The position numbers and the translations under genes are program-made. From contig CABSKV010000017.1 in assembly GCA_902478425.1 (NCBI GenBank), positions 1 through 22,724 on the forward strand: a DNA stretch of 22,724 nucleotides, written 5' to 3'. Source of the DNA: an uncultured Coriobacteriia bacterium (GTDB taxonomy: Bacteria > Actinomycetota > Coriobacteriia > Coriobacteriales > QAMH01). The notes under the pieces were generated by a model that made no database searches, had not been told where the DNA came from, and saw only the letters and a program-made list of their open reading frames with translations. Shown here piece after piece: positions 8,788 to 15,937 of this stretch (position 1 is the first letter of the stretch; each line of letters opens with the position of its first letter).

Positions 8788-9009
8788 CTACTTGAGCGAA
8801 TCGATGTGCTCGACGATGTCTCCGATAGTCTCGAGGCCCTCGGGCTCGCCGAAGTCGATGCCCTCCGCATCCTCGATGTCGCAGATGAGCTCGACGAGGT
8901 CGAGCGAATCGATGTCGATGGAATCCAGCGTGGTGTCTTCCTCGATCTGCTCTGGCTCGATGGAGAGGTTGTCTTCGAGAATCTGCCTAATGGTGTCAAT
9001 GGTAGCCAT
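8788..9009 (-). CDS. acpP: Acyl carrier protein
   Basis: This 73-residue acidic protein carries the growing acyl chain in fatty acid synthesis. The phosphopantetheine attachment site is S35 in IDSLDLVEL, and the length and four-helix pattern match standalone bacterial ACP. The frame is open far upstream, but the ATG at 9009 is the real start because it gives the family length, follows AAAGGAG with 6-nt spacing, and lies 23 nt downstream of a good promoter -10. It is detached from any fab gene in this window. It heads a short unit with two uncharacterised membrane protein genes. Confidence 0.95.
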   Translation of the reverse strand: MATIDTIRQILEDNLSIEPEQIEEDTTLDSIDIDSLDLVELICDIEDAEGIDFGEPEGLETIGDIVEHIDSLK

Positions 9010-9031
9010 GGTGCTCCTTTCGTCATGGGGA

Positions 9032-9060
9032 AATATAGCGAAATGACGCACGGCAGGCAA
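9032..9060 (-). promoter_or_regulatory. Putative sigma-70-type promoter of acpP
   Basis: On the minus strand a -35 TTGCCT (9060-9055) and a -10 TATATT (9037-9032) are separated by exactly 17 bp. Transcription would start near 9025, giving a 5' leader of about 16 nt that contains the AAAGGAG ribosome-binding site. It is the best promoter match in the window and suggests acpP is transcribed independently of the ribosomal operon. Confidence 0.6.
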
Positions 9061-9071
9061 CGGGGCAGAAT

Positions 9072-9098
9072 GTGTAAAAGGGCCTGACCCTTTTACAC
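9072..9098 (-). repeat. 11-bp palindrome over the truA stop codon (REP-like or terminator)
   Basis: The arms GTGTAAAAGGG and CCCTTTTACAC are perfect inverted repeats separated by a 5-nt loop. In transcript sense the left arm contains the last codon and TAA stop of truA. The A-tract, GGG/CCC core and T-tract could act as a bidirectional terminator, but the GC core is only 3 bp. The form also recalls REP palindromes mobilised by RAYT transposases. Only one copy occurs in this window. Confidence 0.65.
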
Positions 9099-9869
9099 GT
9101 AGCTTACGTGCCAGAAGGTGAGGCCGTGGGCCGGGGCCGTCTCGCCTGCGGCGTTGCGATCGCATGCCGCCAGCACCTCGGCGACCCAGCCAGGTTCGCG
9201 ATGCCCGGCACCTACCTGCACGAGCGTGCCGACGATGGTGCGCACCATCGAGTGCAGAAAGGCGTTGCCGACGACCTTGACCACAAGGCAGCTCTCCCCC
9301 ATCTGCTCCTCGCGCGTGATGGAGATCTCGTCCACGCGACGCATCGTCGTCTTGCCCTCGGCGCTTGCCGCCTTGCAAAACGACTTGAAGTCGTGCTCGC
9401 CGATGAGATGGGCCGCGCCCTGACGCATGGCCTCGACGTCCAGCTCGCCCCTTCTCCACCAGGCAAAGTCCGCCAGAAACAGCGGCGGGACGGGACCGGC
9501 GACGATGCGATAGCGATACTCGCGAGCCGTCGCATCGAAGCGGGCGGAAAACTCGGGGCCCGCAAAGTCCACTGCCTTGATCACGATGTCGTCGGGCGTG
9601 AGCGCGTTGAGCGAGATGATGAGGCGTCCGGGCGTGATGCCATCGAGCTCGGCCTCATCGAGCACGCACGACACGACCTGCCCGAGCGCATGCACGCCCG
9701 CATCGGTGCGTCCCGCACACACGGTCTCGACGGGACGACGAAAGTAGGTTGCGAGAGCACGCTCGAGCTCACCTTGGATGGTGCAAAGGCGCGGTTCCTT
9801 CTGCCTGGCAAAGCCAGCGTATGCCGCGCCGTTATAGGCAATGGTGAGAACGAGTGAGCGCTGTTCCAT
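9093..9869 (-). CDS. truA: tRNA pseudouridine(38-40) synthase TruA
   Basis: This 258-residue enzyme converts uridines 38-40 in the anticodon arm of tRNAs to pseudouridine. The family motif AGRTDAGVHA with catalytic D56 is present, along with an N-terminal IAYNGAAYAGFARQ segment, SARFDATAREYRYRI, and FLHSMVRTIVGTLVQVG near the C terminus. The length is normal. The ATG at 9869 follows GGGGGA by 7 nt and lies 12 nt after ecfT. It is the last gene of the ribosomal super-operon, and its TAA falls inside a palindrome. The order rplQ-ecfT-truA is shared with many Gram-positive genomes. Confidence 0.95.
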   Translation of the reverse strand: MEQRSLVLTIAYNGAAYAGFARQKEPRLCTIQGELERALATYFRRPVETVCAGRTDAGVHALGQVVSCVLDEAELDGITPGRLIISLNALTPDDIVIKAVDFAGPEFSARFDATAREYRYRIVAGPVPPLFLADFAWWRRGELDVEAMRQGAAHLIGEHDFKSFCKAASAEGKTTMRRVDEISITREEQMGESCLVVKVVGNAFLHSMVRTIVGTLVQVGAGHREPGWVAEVLAACDRNAAGETAPAHGLTFWHVSYV

Positions 9870-9881
9870 CGGATCGTCCCC

Positions 9882-10721
9882 CTACAAGAACACGCAGAGC
9901 GCGATGATCGCCACGATGCCGATGACGAGCGTCGTGATATCGTCCGCGTTCATGGCCCGCACGCTCATGCGCGTGCGCCTGCCGCCTGCATAGCAGCGCG
10001 CGTCCATGGCGTCCGCAAGGTCATCGGCGCGCCTGAACAGGCGCACGAAGAGCGGGATGAACACGGGCACCCATGACTTGAGCCGCACGAACACGTTGCC
10101 GTCATCGAAGTTGGCGCAGCGCGCCTTCTGGGTAAGCTGGATCATCTGCGCCTCGCGCGCCGTCGTGGGGATGAAACGCAGAGCGATCGAGATCATCATC
10201 GCGATGTCATCGACGGGTACGCCGAAGCGTCGCAGCGGGCCGAACATGCGCAGCATCGCATCGGTCAGCTCCATCATCGAAGACGTGAAGGTCAGCAGCG
10301 AACAGATGAGCACGAGCAGCACGATGCGCAGGGCGAAGAAGAGGCCCCTCATCAAGCCATCGAGCGTGATGCCGAAGCTCCCGAAGAGCACCCACTCCTG
10401 CGTGAGCCCGAGCGAGCCCGCCGTGGAAAGCCCCGGTGCCGCCGCCGAGCCCAAGCTAATGCTGAAGGTATGCACGATGATGGTGAACGCGAGGATGAAG
10501 ATGATGGGGATGAGGCCGCGCGCTGCCCTGGTCACGGGCACGCGTGCCATCACGTAGAGCATCGCCACGAATGCCGTGACGATGAGCAGCCCCGCCCAGC
10601 TCTCAACGAAGAAGACGGCGATAGAGAAAACGCAGGCCAAGATAATCTTGACCTGCGCATTCAAAGCGTGGATAGGGCTTGTGCCGGGAATGTAGGTGCC
10701 AAAGGCAAGTGCCTGCGTCAT
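9882..10721 (-). CDS. ecfT: ECF transporter transmembrane T component
   Basis: This 279-residue membrane protein belongs to the CbiQ/EcfT family, the scaffold that couples vitamin- or metal-binding S components to two ATPases. Several membrane helices cover the N-terminal two thirds. The two coupling-helix signatures are seen as QKARC (198-202) and MDARCYAG (239-246); both have Cys where Gly is usual after Ala-Arg. It starts with ATG at 10721 behind GGGAG, 27 nt after rplQ. The EcfA ATPase genes that commonly sit between rplQ and ecfT are absent, so the partners must be encoded elsewhere. The substrate is not predictable, since group II ECF modules are shared by many S components. Confidence 0.88.
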   Translation of the reverse strand: MTQALAFGTYIPGTSPIHALNAQVKIILACVFSIAVFFVESWAGLLIVTAFVAMLYVMARVPVTRAARGLIPIIFILAFTIIVHTFSISLGSAAAPGLSTAGSLGLTQEWVLFGSFGITLDGLMRGLFFALRIVLLVLICSLLTFTSSMMELTDAMLRMFGPLRRFGVPVDDIAMMISIALRFIPTTAREAQMIQLTQKARCANFDDGNVFVRLKSWVPVFIPLFVRLFRRADDLADAMDARCYAGGRRTRMSVRAMNADDITTLVIGIVAIIALCVFL

Positions 10722-10748
10722 CTGTGCTCCCGGTGAGAAACGAGGTTC

Positions 10749-11558
10749 CTACTCGTCATCCTCGTGCTTCTCGGCCTTCTCGTCAGCATCCTCGATGGCA
10801 TGCTCTTCCTTGGACATGGGGTTGACATCGTCGATGAGCTCGCGCTCCTCCTCGGCGATCTCTTCCTTGATCTTCTCGATGTTCTCTGCCTCGGTCTTGG
10901 CCACCTCTGCCTCCTTGGCCTCGAGAACGGCGTCCTCGACGGACTCCTCGTCCTCGGCCTTCTCGGCCTCGACAGCGTCCTCGCGCACGTCGGTCTCGGC
11001 GTCGGCGTCGATGCGATCTGCCTCGCCCTCGGCGAACTCCTCGATGTCGTCCTTGTCGTTGTCGTTCTTGTCCTCGGTGCCTTCCTCGATCAGGTCCTCG
11101 ACCTCATCGGCGGCCTTGTCCTCGGACTTCGTGGCCTTCTTGGCAGCGGACTTCTTGCCCTTGGCGGGCTTCTCGTCGGCCTTGGCCTTGGGGGTCACGG
11201 CCTCCTCGACGAGCTCGAGAATCGCCATGGGGGCATTGTCGCCCTTGCGCGGACCAAGCTTGAGGATGCGGGTGTAGCCACCGTTGCGGTCGGCCCACAT
11301 GCCCTGCTCGACCTTCTCGAAGACCTCGCGGACGAGCTCCTTGTCGCCCAGGGCGGCGATGGCCAGGCGGCGGGAGTGCAGGTCGCCCTTCTTGGCCCAG
11401 GTGATGATGCGCTCAACGGTGCCGCGGACTTCCTTGGCACGCGTGACCGTGGTCTTGATGCGGTCGTTGGTGAACAGCGCGACCGCAAGGTTCTTTTTCA
11501 TGGCCTTGGTGTGGCTGGCGTCGGTGCCCAGCTTGCGGCCCTTCTTGTAATGCCTCAT
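10749..11558 (-). CDS. rplQ: Large-subunit ribosomal protein L17 with long acidic tail
   Basis: Residues 1-119 are a complete L17 core, beginning MRHYKKGRKLGTD and ending near MAILELVEEA. L17 lies near the peptide exit tunnel of the 50S subunit. A further 150 residues follow: a lysine/alanine-rich linker (about 123-147), then a strongly acidic region rich in Glu, Asp and Ala to residue 269. The tail is in frame with no break, so it is part of the protein. The ATG at 11558 follows AGGAG by 5 nt, and the gene starts 15 nt after rpoA. Extended L17 tails occur in other actinobacteria; the role of this one is unknown. Confidence 0.96.
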   Translation of the reverse strand: MRHYKKGRKLGTDASHTKAMKKNLAVALFTNDRIKTTVTRAKEVRGTVERIITWAKKGDLHSRRLAIAALGDKELVREVFEKVEQGMWADRNGGYTRILKLGPRKGDNAPMAILELVEEAVTPKAKADEKPAKGKKSAAKKATKSEDKAADEVEDLIEEGTEDKNDNDKDDIEEFAEGEADRIDADAETDVREDAVEAEKAEDEESVEDAVLEAKEAEVAKTEAENIEKIKEEIAEEERELIDDVNPMSKEEHAIEDADEKAEKHEDDE

Positions 11559-11573
11559 TGAATCTCCTACGTA

Positions 11574-12515
11574 CTAAAGCTTCAAGCTGAGGTCCATCGA
11601 CTGAAGCTTGTCCTTGACTTCCTCGATGGACTTGGCGCCGAAGTTGCGAATGTTGAGCAGGTCGTTCTCGGAATACTCGACCAGCTGACGCACCGAGTGG
11701 ATGCCGGCGCGCTTCAGGCAGTTGTACGAGCGAACCGACAGGTCGAGGTCCTCGATCTGCTTCTCGAGCTCGGTGTTCTTGCTCGGACCCTCGGGGGCGA
11801 AGATGCTCGTCACCTCGACCTCCTCGCCGCTCTCGTCGAGCGACAGGAAGGCCATCATGTGCTGGTTGATGATGTTAGCGGACTGGCACACAGCCTCGAC
11901 CGGGCTGATCGCGCCATTGGTCTCGACCTCGAGAATGAGCTTGTCGTAGTCGGTGCGCTGAGCAACGCGCGTGTCCGTGACGTCCATGGTGCAACGGCGG
12001 ATCGGCGAGAACAGCGAATCGACGTGGATGATGCCGATGGGGTCCTCCGGGCGCTTGTTGCGCTCTGCGGGCACATAGCCACGGCCAACGCCGATGCGAA
12101 CCGACATCTCGAGCTGCGCGCCCTCGGAGAGCGTCGCGATGACATGATCGGGGTTGATGAGCTGGAACTCCGTGGGGACTTCCAGATCGGCACCGGTGAC
12201 CACGCAGGGGCCCTGCGCGGAAAGCGTGGCGGTAGCCTCCTCGCCACCAGCAAAGGGAGCGAAGACCAGGCCTTTGATATTCAGAACAATGTCGGTGACA
12301 TCTTCGACGACGCCAGGGGCGGACGTGAACTCGTGCTGCACGCCCTCGATCTTGATGGCGGTGGCCGCAGCGCCGTCCAGGGAGGACAGCAGGACGCGGC
12401 GCATGCCGTTACCGAGCGTCTGGCCGTAGCCACGCTCGAGCGGTTCCATGACGAATCGCGCGATATTCTCGCCGACTTGCTCGACGGTAATGTTGGGCTT
12501 CATGAACTCAGTCAT
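11574..12515 (-). CDS. rpoA: DNA-directed RNA polymerase subunit alpha
   Basis: This 313-residue protein is the alpha subunit that nucleates RNA polymerase assembly. The N-terminal dimerisation domain spans about 1-230, including LERGYGQTLGNGMRRVLLSS. The C-terminal domain, about 245-313, has LSVRSYNCLKRAGI and LLNIRNFGAKSIEEV for UP-element and activator contacts. The ATG at 12515 follows GAGGAGG by 7 nt, which favours it over a Met four codons later. It sits in the conserved position between rpsD and rplQ. Confidence 0.98.
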   Translation of the reverse strand: MTEFMKPNITVEQVGENIARFVMEPLERGYGQTLGNGMRRVLLSSLDGAAATAIKIEGVQHEFTSAPGVVEDVTDIVLNIKGLVFAPFAGGEEATATLSAQGPCVVTGADLEVPTEFQLINPDHVIATLSEGAQLEMSVRIGVGRGYVPAERNKRPEDPIGIIHVDSLFSPIRRCTMDVTDTRVAQRTDYDKLILEVETNGAISPVEAVCQSANIINQHMMAFLSLDESGEEVEVTSIFAPEGPSKNTELEKQIEDLDLSVRSYNCLKRAGIHSVRQLVEYSENDLLNIRNFGAKSIEEVKDKLQSMDLSLKL

Positions 12516-12560
12516 TAAGTAGCCTCCTCGAGACTCGAACCGGATAGGACAGGGTGAAAA

Positions 12561-13154
12561 TTACTTCGAATAAAGCTCGACGATGAGCTGCTCCTGGATA
12601 TCCAGATCGATTTGATCTCGCGTCGGCAGCGAAATGACGTTGCCCTGCAGCTTCTCGATGTCAACCTCGAGCCAGGCGGGAACCTGGACGCGCTCGTTGG
12701 AGATGAGGGCGCTCTTGATCACGAGGAGCTCCTTGGCTGCGGGGGCGATTGCCACGAGGTCGCCGGCGCTCACGCGATACGACGGGATGTCGACGCGCTT
12801 GCCGTTGACGGTGATGTGGCCGTGCGTGACCGTCTGACGGGCCTCCTTGCGCGTGCGCGCAAAGCCCAGGCGGAACACGACGTTGTCGAGACGGGACTCG
12901 AGAATCCTCATGAGGTTCTCGCCCGTGACGCCCTGCATGCGGCGTGCCTTATGGAAGTAGCCGCGGAATTGCTTTTCGAGAACGCCATAGATGAACTTGG
13001 CCTTCTGCTTCTCGCGAAGCTGACGACCGTACTCGCTCTCCTGGCGACGGCGCTGCTTGGGCTGCTTCTTGGACTCTTTGGTGTAACCCAGCACGATGGG
13101 GTCGATGCCAAGCTGGCGGCAGCGCTTCAGAACCGGGGTCCTGTTAATTGCCAT
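12561..13154 (-). CDS. rpsD: Small-subunit ribosomal protein S4
   Basis: This 197-residue protein is S4, a primary 16S rRNA binder that starts assembly of the 30S body. It shows the N-terminal region with KRCRQLGI, then the S4 RNA-binding fold in ESRLDNVVFRLGFA and THGHITVNGKRVDIPSYRV. Only one cysteine remains near the N terminus, so this is the zinc-free form. The ATG at 13154 follows AAAGG. It lies between rpsK and rpoA, the alpha-operon order. In E. coli S4 represses this operon; whether that holds here cannot be seen. Confidence 0.97.
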   Translation of the reverse strand: MAINRTPVLKRCRQLGIDPIVLGYTKESKKQPKQRRRQESEYGRQLREKQKAKFIYGVLEKQFRGYFHKARRMQGVTGENLMRILESRLDNVVFRLGFARTRKEARQTVTHGHITVNGKRVDIPSYRVSAGDLVAIAPAAKELLVIKSALISNERVQVPAWLEVDIEKLQGNVISLPTRDQIDLDIQEQLIVELYSK

Positions 13155-13173
13155 GACTTATTACCTTTCTAAG

Positions 13174-13572
13174 CTAGACGCGACGACGCTTGACCTGACG
13201 GCAACCGTTGTGCGGAATGGGCGTGCAGTCCTGGATGCTCGCGACCTCGAGGCCGGCGGCCTGGAGCGAGCGGATGGCGGTCTCGCGGCCGGAGCCGGGA
13301 CCCTTCACGAACACGGAGACCTTCTTGAGGCCGTGCTCCATGGCCATCTTGGCGGCCTTCTCGGCAGCCATCTGCGCCGCGAACGGCGTGGACTTGCGGG
13401 AACCCTTGAATCCAACCGTACCAGCGGACTGCCAGGAGATGACGTTGCCGCGGGTATCGGTGATGGAAACGATCGTGTTGTTGAACGTGCTCTTGATGTG
13501 AGCCTGACCCACCGTGATGTTCTTGCGGTCTGCGCGACGGACGCGGGTCGTGGTTTGCTGCTTCTTAGCCAT
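13174..13572 (-). CDS. rpsK: Small-subunit ribosomal protein S11
   Basis: This 132-residue protein is S11, part of the 30S platform where mRNA and the Shine-Dalgarno helix are held. Recognisable segments are HIKSTFNNTIVSITDTRGN, the GPGSGRETAIRSLQ loop, and the basic end CRQVKRRRV. Length is normal. The ATG at 13572 has AGAGGA a few bases upstream, and the gene starts 13 nt after the rpsM stop. Confidence 0.97.
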   Translation of the reverse strand: MAKKQQTTTRVRRADRKNITVGQAHIKSTFNNTIVSITDTRGNVISWQSAGTVGFKGSRKSTPFAAQMAAEKAAKMAMEHGLKKVSVFVKGPGSGRETAIRSLQAAGLEVASIQDCTPIPHNGCRQVKRRRV

Positions 13573-13585
13573 GCTGTCCTCTCAC

Positions 13586-13957
13586 CTAACCCCTCTTCTT
13601 GGCGCCGATCTGGCGACGCGGACCCTTGCGGGTGCGAGCGTTGGTGTGAGTGCGCTGACCGCGAACAGGCAGGCCACGACGATGGCGCAGGCCACGATAG
13701 CAGCCGATCTCCATCAGGCGCTTGATGTTCTGCGAAGTCTCGCGACGCAGGTCACCCTCGACCGTGTAGTTTGCATCGATGTTGTCGCGCAGCTTGACGA
13801 CCTCTTCCTCGGTGAGGTCGCGCACGCGCGTGTCAGGATTAACGCCGGTCTCCTCGCAAATCTTCTTTGCGCGGGTCAGACCGATACCGTAGATGTAAGT
13901 CAGACCAATCTCCACGCGCTTGTCGCGCGGAAGGTCGACACCGAGTATACGAGCCAA
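13586..13957 (-). CDS. rpsM: Small-subunit ribosomal protein S13 (TTG start)
   Basis: This 123-residue protein is S13, in the 30S head, where it contacts P-site tRNA and the B1 intersubunit bridges. It begins (M)ARILGVDLPRDKRVEIGLTY and ends RTRKGPRRQIGAKKRG, as in the family. The frame is open further upstream into rpmJ, but that sequence is rpmJ read out of frame. The start is TTG at 13957, which exactly fits the conserved N terminus and is preceded by AAGGGGAG with 5-nt spacing. It starts 14 nt after rpmJ. Confidence 0.95.
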   Translation of the reverse strand: MARILGVDLPRDKRVEIGLTYIYGIGLTRAKKICEETGVNPDTRVRDLTEEEVVKLRDNIDANYTVEGDLRRETSQNIKRLMEIGCYRGLRHRRGLPVRGQRTHTNARTRKGPRRQIGAKKRG

Positions 13958-13962
13958 TGTCG

Positions 13963-13970
13963 CTCCCCTT
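13963..13970 (-). promoter_or_regulatory. Ribosome-binding site fixing the rpsM TTG start
   Basis: AAGGGGAG on the minus strand lies 5 nt upstream of the TTG at 13957. No ATG or GTG is available in frame at the conserved N terminus, so this site decides the start. Confidence 0.75.
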
Positions 13971-13971
13971 C

Positions 13972-14085
13972 TTAGCCTTGGCGCTGCTTGTGGCGCGGGT
14001 TCTCGCAAATGACGAACACCTTGCCATGACGCCTGATGATCTTGCACTTATCGCACATCTTTTTTACCGAAGGACGCACCTTCAT
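13972..14085 (-). CDS. rpmJ: Large-subunit ribosomal protein L36, zinc-binding form
   Basis: This 37-residue gene reads MKVRPSVKKMCDKCKII, continues with VICENPRHKQRQG and ends with TAA at 13972-13974. C11, C14, C27 and H32 are the zinc ligands of the C+ form of L36. AAGGA lies 4 nt before the ATG at 14085. It occupies the conserved position between infA and rpsM. A 127-nt spacer with inverted repeats separates it from infA. Confidence 0.96.
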   Translation of the reverse strand: MKVRPSVKKMCDKCKIIRRHGKVFVICENPRHKQRQG

Positions 14086-14212
14086 AATGTCCTTACCTTT
14101 CCGAAAGTGTTGACACTTCGTTTTATCGTCACGCCCAGCCGCAGGCGGTAATTTTCTTGCTCAAACGACAGGAATGCCACGGTATCCCGTCAATTGCGGT
14201 ATGCCGCAGTAC
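14086..14212 (-). other. infA-rpmJ spacer with two inverted repeats
   Basis: This 127-nt spacer has no supported gene. Just after the infA stop, TGCGG (14195-14199) and CCGCA (14204-14208) form a small hairpin. Nearer rpmJ, AAGTGT-TG-ACACTT (14105-14118) is a perfect 6-bp dyad. No T-run follows either, so an intrinsic terminator is unlikely. A weak promoter reading on the minus strand (TTACCG, then GATAAA at 18-bp spacing) can be found but is not convincing. Confidence 0.5.
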
Positions 14213-14431
14213 TTACTTATAGCGGTAGGTGATCCTGCCGCAGTCGAGGTCGTACGGCGAAAGCTCCACCGTCACCTTGCCGCCGGGAAGAATCTTGATG
14301 TAATGCATACGCATCTTGCCCGAGATATGGGCCAGAACCTGATGGCCGTTCTCGAGCTCGACCTTGAACATGGCGTTGGGAAGCGGTTCGATGACCTTTC
14401 CCTCCAGCTCAATAGCATCCTCTTTGCTCAC
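14213..14431 (-). CDS. infA: Translation initiation factor IF-1
   Basis: This 72-residue protein is the small OB-fold factor that binds the ribosomal A site during initiation. It contains KEDAIELEGKVIEPLPNAMF, then ENGHQVLAHISGKMR and VELSPYDLDCGRITYRYK, covering the whole family. An open frame continues upstream, but the GTG at 14431 gives the family's exact length, with GGGAGA 9 nt upstream. DCGR replaces the usual TRGR or TKGR near the end, a mild oddity. It follows map after 47 nt, the canonical order. Confidence 0.96.
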   Translation of the reverse strand: MSKEDAIELEGKVIEPLPNAMFKVELENGHQVLAHISGKMRMHYIKILPGGKVTVELSPYDLDCGRITYRYK

Positions 14432-14478
14432 GAGCGTATCTCTCCCATTTTGAATCTTCACAAACGTAATCAAACATA

Positions 14479-15291
14479 CTACTGCAACAGGTCTTCGGAT
14501 TCTAGTGAATTTTTTATGAGATTCCACGGCGTCAAGACGAGCGGTCCCTCATCGGTGATGGCGATGGTGCGCTCGAAATGCGCTGCGGGCCTGCCGTCGC
14601 AGGTCACGACGCCCCAGCCGTCATCGAGTGTGCGCACCTGATAAGTGCCGGCCGTGAGCATGGGCTCGATCGCGATGACCATGCCCCTCTCGAGTAGCAT
14701 ACCCGTGTGAGCTTGCCCATAGTTGGGGACGATCGGTGGCTCGTGCATGTTGCGTCCGATGCCGTGCCCCGTGTAGTTGCGCACGATGCCGAAGCCATGT
14801 TGCTCGGCGACCTGCTGGATGGCATGCCCGATGTCGCCCATGTGGTTGCCGGGAACGGCCTGGGCGATACCCGCCTCCAGCGCGCTCTCGCACGCCTCGA
14901 GCAACGCGCGCGTCTGCGAGTCGATGCTACCCACGGCAAAGGTCGCCGCGTTATCCCCGACCCAACCATCGACGATGGCGCCGGTATCGATCGAGATGAT
15001 GTCGCCCTCGCGCAAGATGACGCTGCGTGAGGGAATGCCGTGCACGACCATGTCGTTGACCGATGCGCAGATAGTCGCGGGAAAGCCGCCATAGCCCTTG
15101 AACGCGGGACGCCCGCCGCCTTCGACGATAATGCGCTCGGCGCAAGCATCGAGCTCGGCAGTCGAGATACCCGGGGCAACAAGCAAGCCGACCGCCTCGA
15201 GCGCTGCTGCGCTCAAGTGGCCGGCTTGCTTCATCGCTTCGATCTTTGCTGGCGACTTGATCTTGACGCCATCCAAGCGAAAGAACCTCAT
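14479..15291 (-). CDS. map: Type I methionine aminopeptidase
   Basis: This 270-residue enzyme removes the initiator methionine from nascent proteins. The five metal ligands are visible: D102 in SIDTGA, D113 in VGDNAA, H176 in TGHGIG, E209 in IEPM and E240 in HFERT. H84 in VVHGIP is the conserved substrate-pocket histidine. The N terminus MRFFRLDGVKIKSPAKIE is about 8 residues longer than the usual start. No other good start codon exists at VKIKSP, since that Val is GTC. It begins 4 nt after adk with little ribosome-binding site, consistent with translational coupling. Confidence 0.95.
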   Translation of the reverse strand: MRFFRLDGVKIKSPAKIEAMKQAGHLSAAALEAVGLLVAPGISTAELDACAERIIVEGGGRPAFKGYGGFPATICASVNDMVVHGIPSRSVILREGDIISIDTGAIVDGWVGDNAATFAVGSIDSQTRALLEACESALEAGIAQAVPGNHMGDIGHAIQQVAEQHGFGIVRNYTGHGIGRNMHEPPIVPNYGQAHTGMLLERGMVIAIEPMLTAGTYQVRTLDDGWGVVTCDGRPAAHFERTIAITDEGPLVLTPWNLIKNSLESEDLLQ

Positions 15292-15295
15292 GCGT

Positions 15296-15922
15296 TTACT
15301 TGCCGATGGCCTTCCTCAGCTCGGCGAATACCTCGTCGGGGGACTGGCCGCCATCGAGCTCGATGAGAATGCCGTTGCCGCGGTAGTAGTCGATGAGCGG
15401 GCTCGTCGACTTCTCGTAGACGGCAAGGCGGTTGCGCACCGTCTCCTCGTTGTCATCGGCACGCTGGTACATCTCGCCGCCGCACTTGGGGCAGACCGGG
15501 CCCGTCTCGACCGTGCCGGGGTAGCCGCACTCGCGGCAGACGCGACGCTGCGACATGCGGGCCACGAGCGCCTCGGGATCGACCTCGAGGGCGATGGCGT
15601 AGTCGAGCTTGGTACCCAGGTTGGAAAGCACGCCGTCGAGGGCGACAGCCTGGGCCGGGGTGCGCGGGAAGCCGTCGAGCAGGAACGAGGCATCCGGGTC
15701 GGCCTTGAGCTTCTCCTCGACCAGGCCGATGACGACCTCGTCAGGCACGAGCTCGCCGGCGTCCATGTAGGACTTTGCCTTGAGGCCAAGCTCGGTGCCC
15801 TCCTTGACGGCTGCGCGAAGCAGGTCGCCCGTGGAGAGATGCGTGAAGCCGAACTCGTCGACAAGACGCGCGGACTGGGTTCCCTTGCCGGCGCCGGGGG
15901 CGCCCAGGAGTACGATATTCAT
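15296..15922 (-). CDS. adk: Adenylate kinase, zinc-containing LID form
   Basis: This 208-residue enzyme interconverts ATP plus AMP with two ADP. It has the P-loop GAPGAGKGT (7-15), the FLLDGFPRT segment (about 80-88) and a LID domain with C129, C132, C144 and C147, the four-cysteine zinc site typical of Gram-positive forms. The ATG at 15922 follows GAGGAG by 6 nt, 15 nt after secY. The secY-adk-map-infA order is conserved in Gram-positive bacteria. Confidence 0.97.
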   Translation of the reverse strand: MNIVLLGAPGAGKGTQSARLVDEFGFTHLSTGDLLRAAVKEGTELGLKAKSYMDAGELVPDEVVIGLVEEKLKADPDASFLLDGFPRTPAQAVALDGVLSNLGTKLDYAIALEVDPEALVARMSQRRVCRECGYPGTVETGPVCPKCGGEMYQRADDNEETVRNRLAVYEKSTSPLIDYYRGNGILIELDGGQSPDEVFAELRKAIGK

Positions 15923-15937
15923 TGAAGTCTCCTCAGT

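Noticed and set aside
9010..9459. 150-codon N-terminal extension in frame with acpP
   Set aside because: It runs antisense-like through truA in another frame, and the ATG at 9009 with AAAGGAG gives the exact ACP length.
12530..12545. GGTTCGAGTC on the minus strand between rpsD and rpoA, resembling a tRNA T-loop
   Set aside because: The flanking bases do not form a T-stem and no anticodon or acceptor arm is present within tRNA distance.
14110..14115. TTGACA on the + strand as an antisense -35 box
   Set aside because: No acceptable -10 follows at 16-18 bp. The bases are part of the AAGTGT-TG-ACACTT dyad.
14432..14527. 32-codon N-terminal extension of IF-1
   Set aside because: It overlaps the end of map. 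The GTG at 14431 gives the 72-residue family length.
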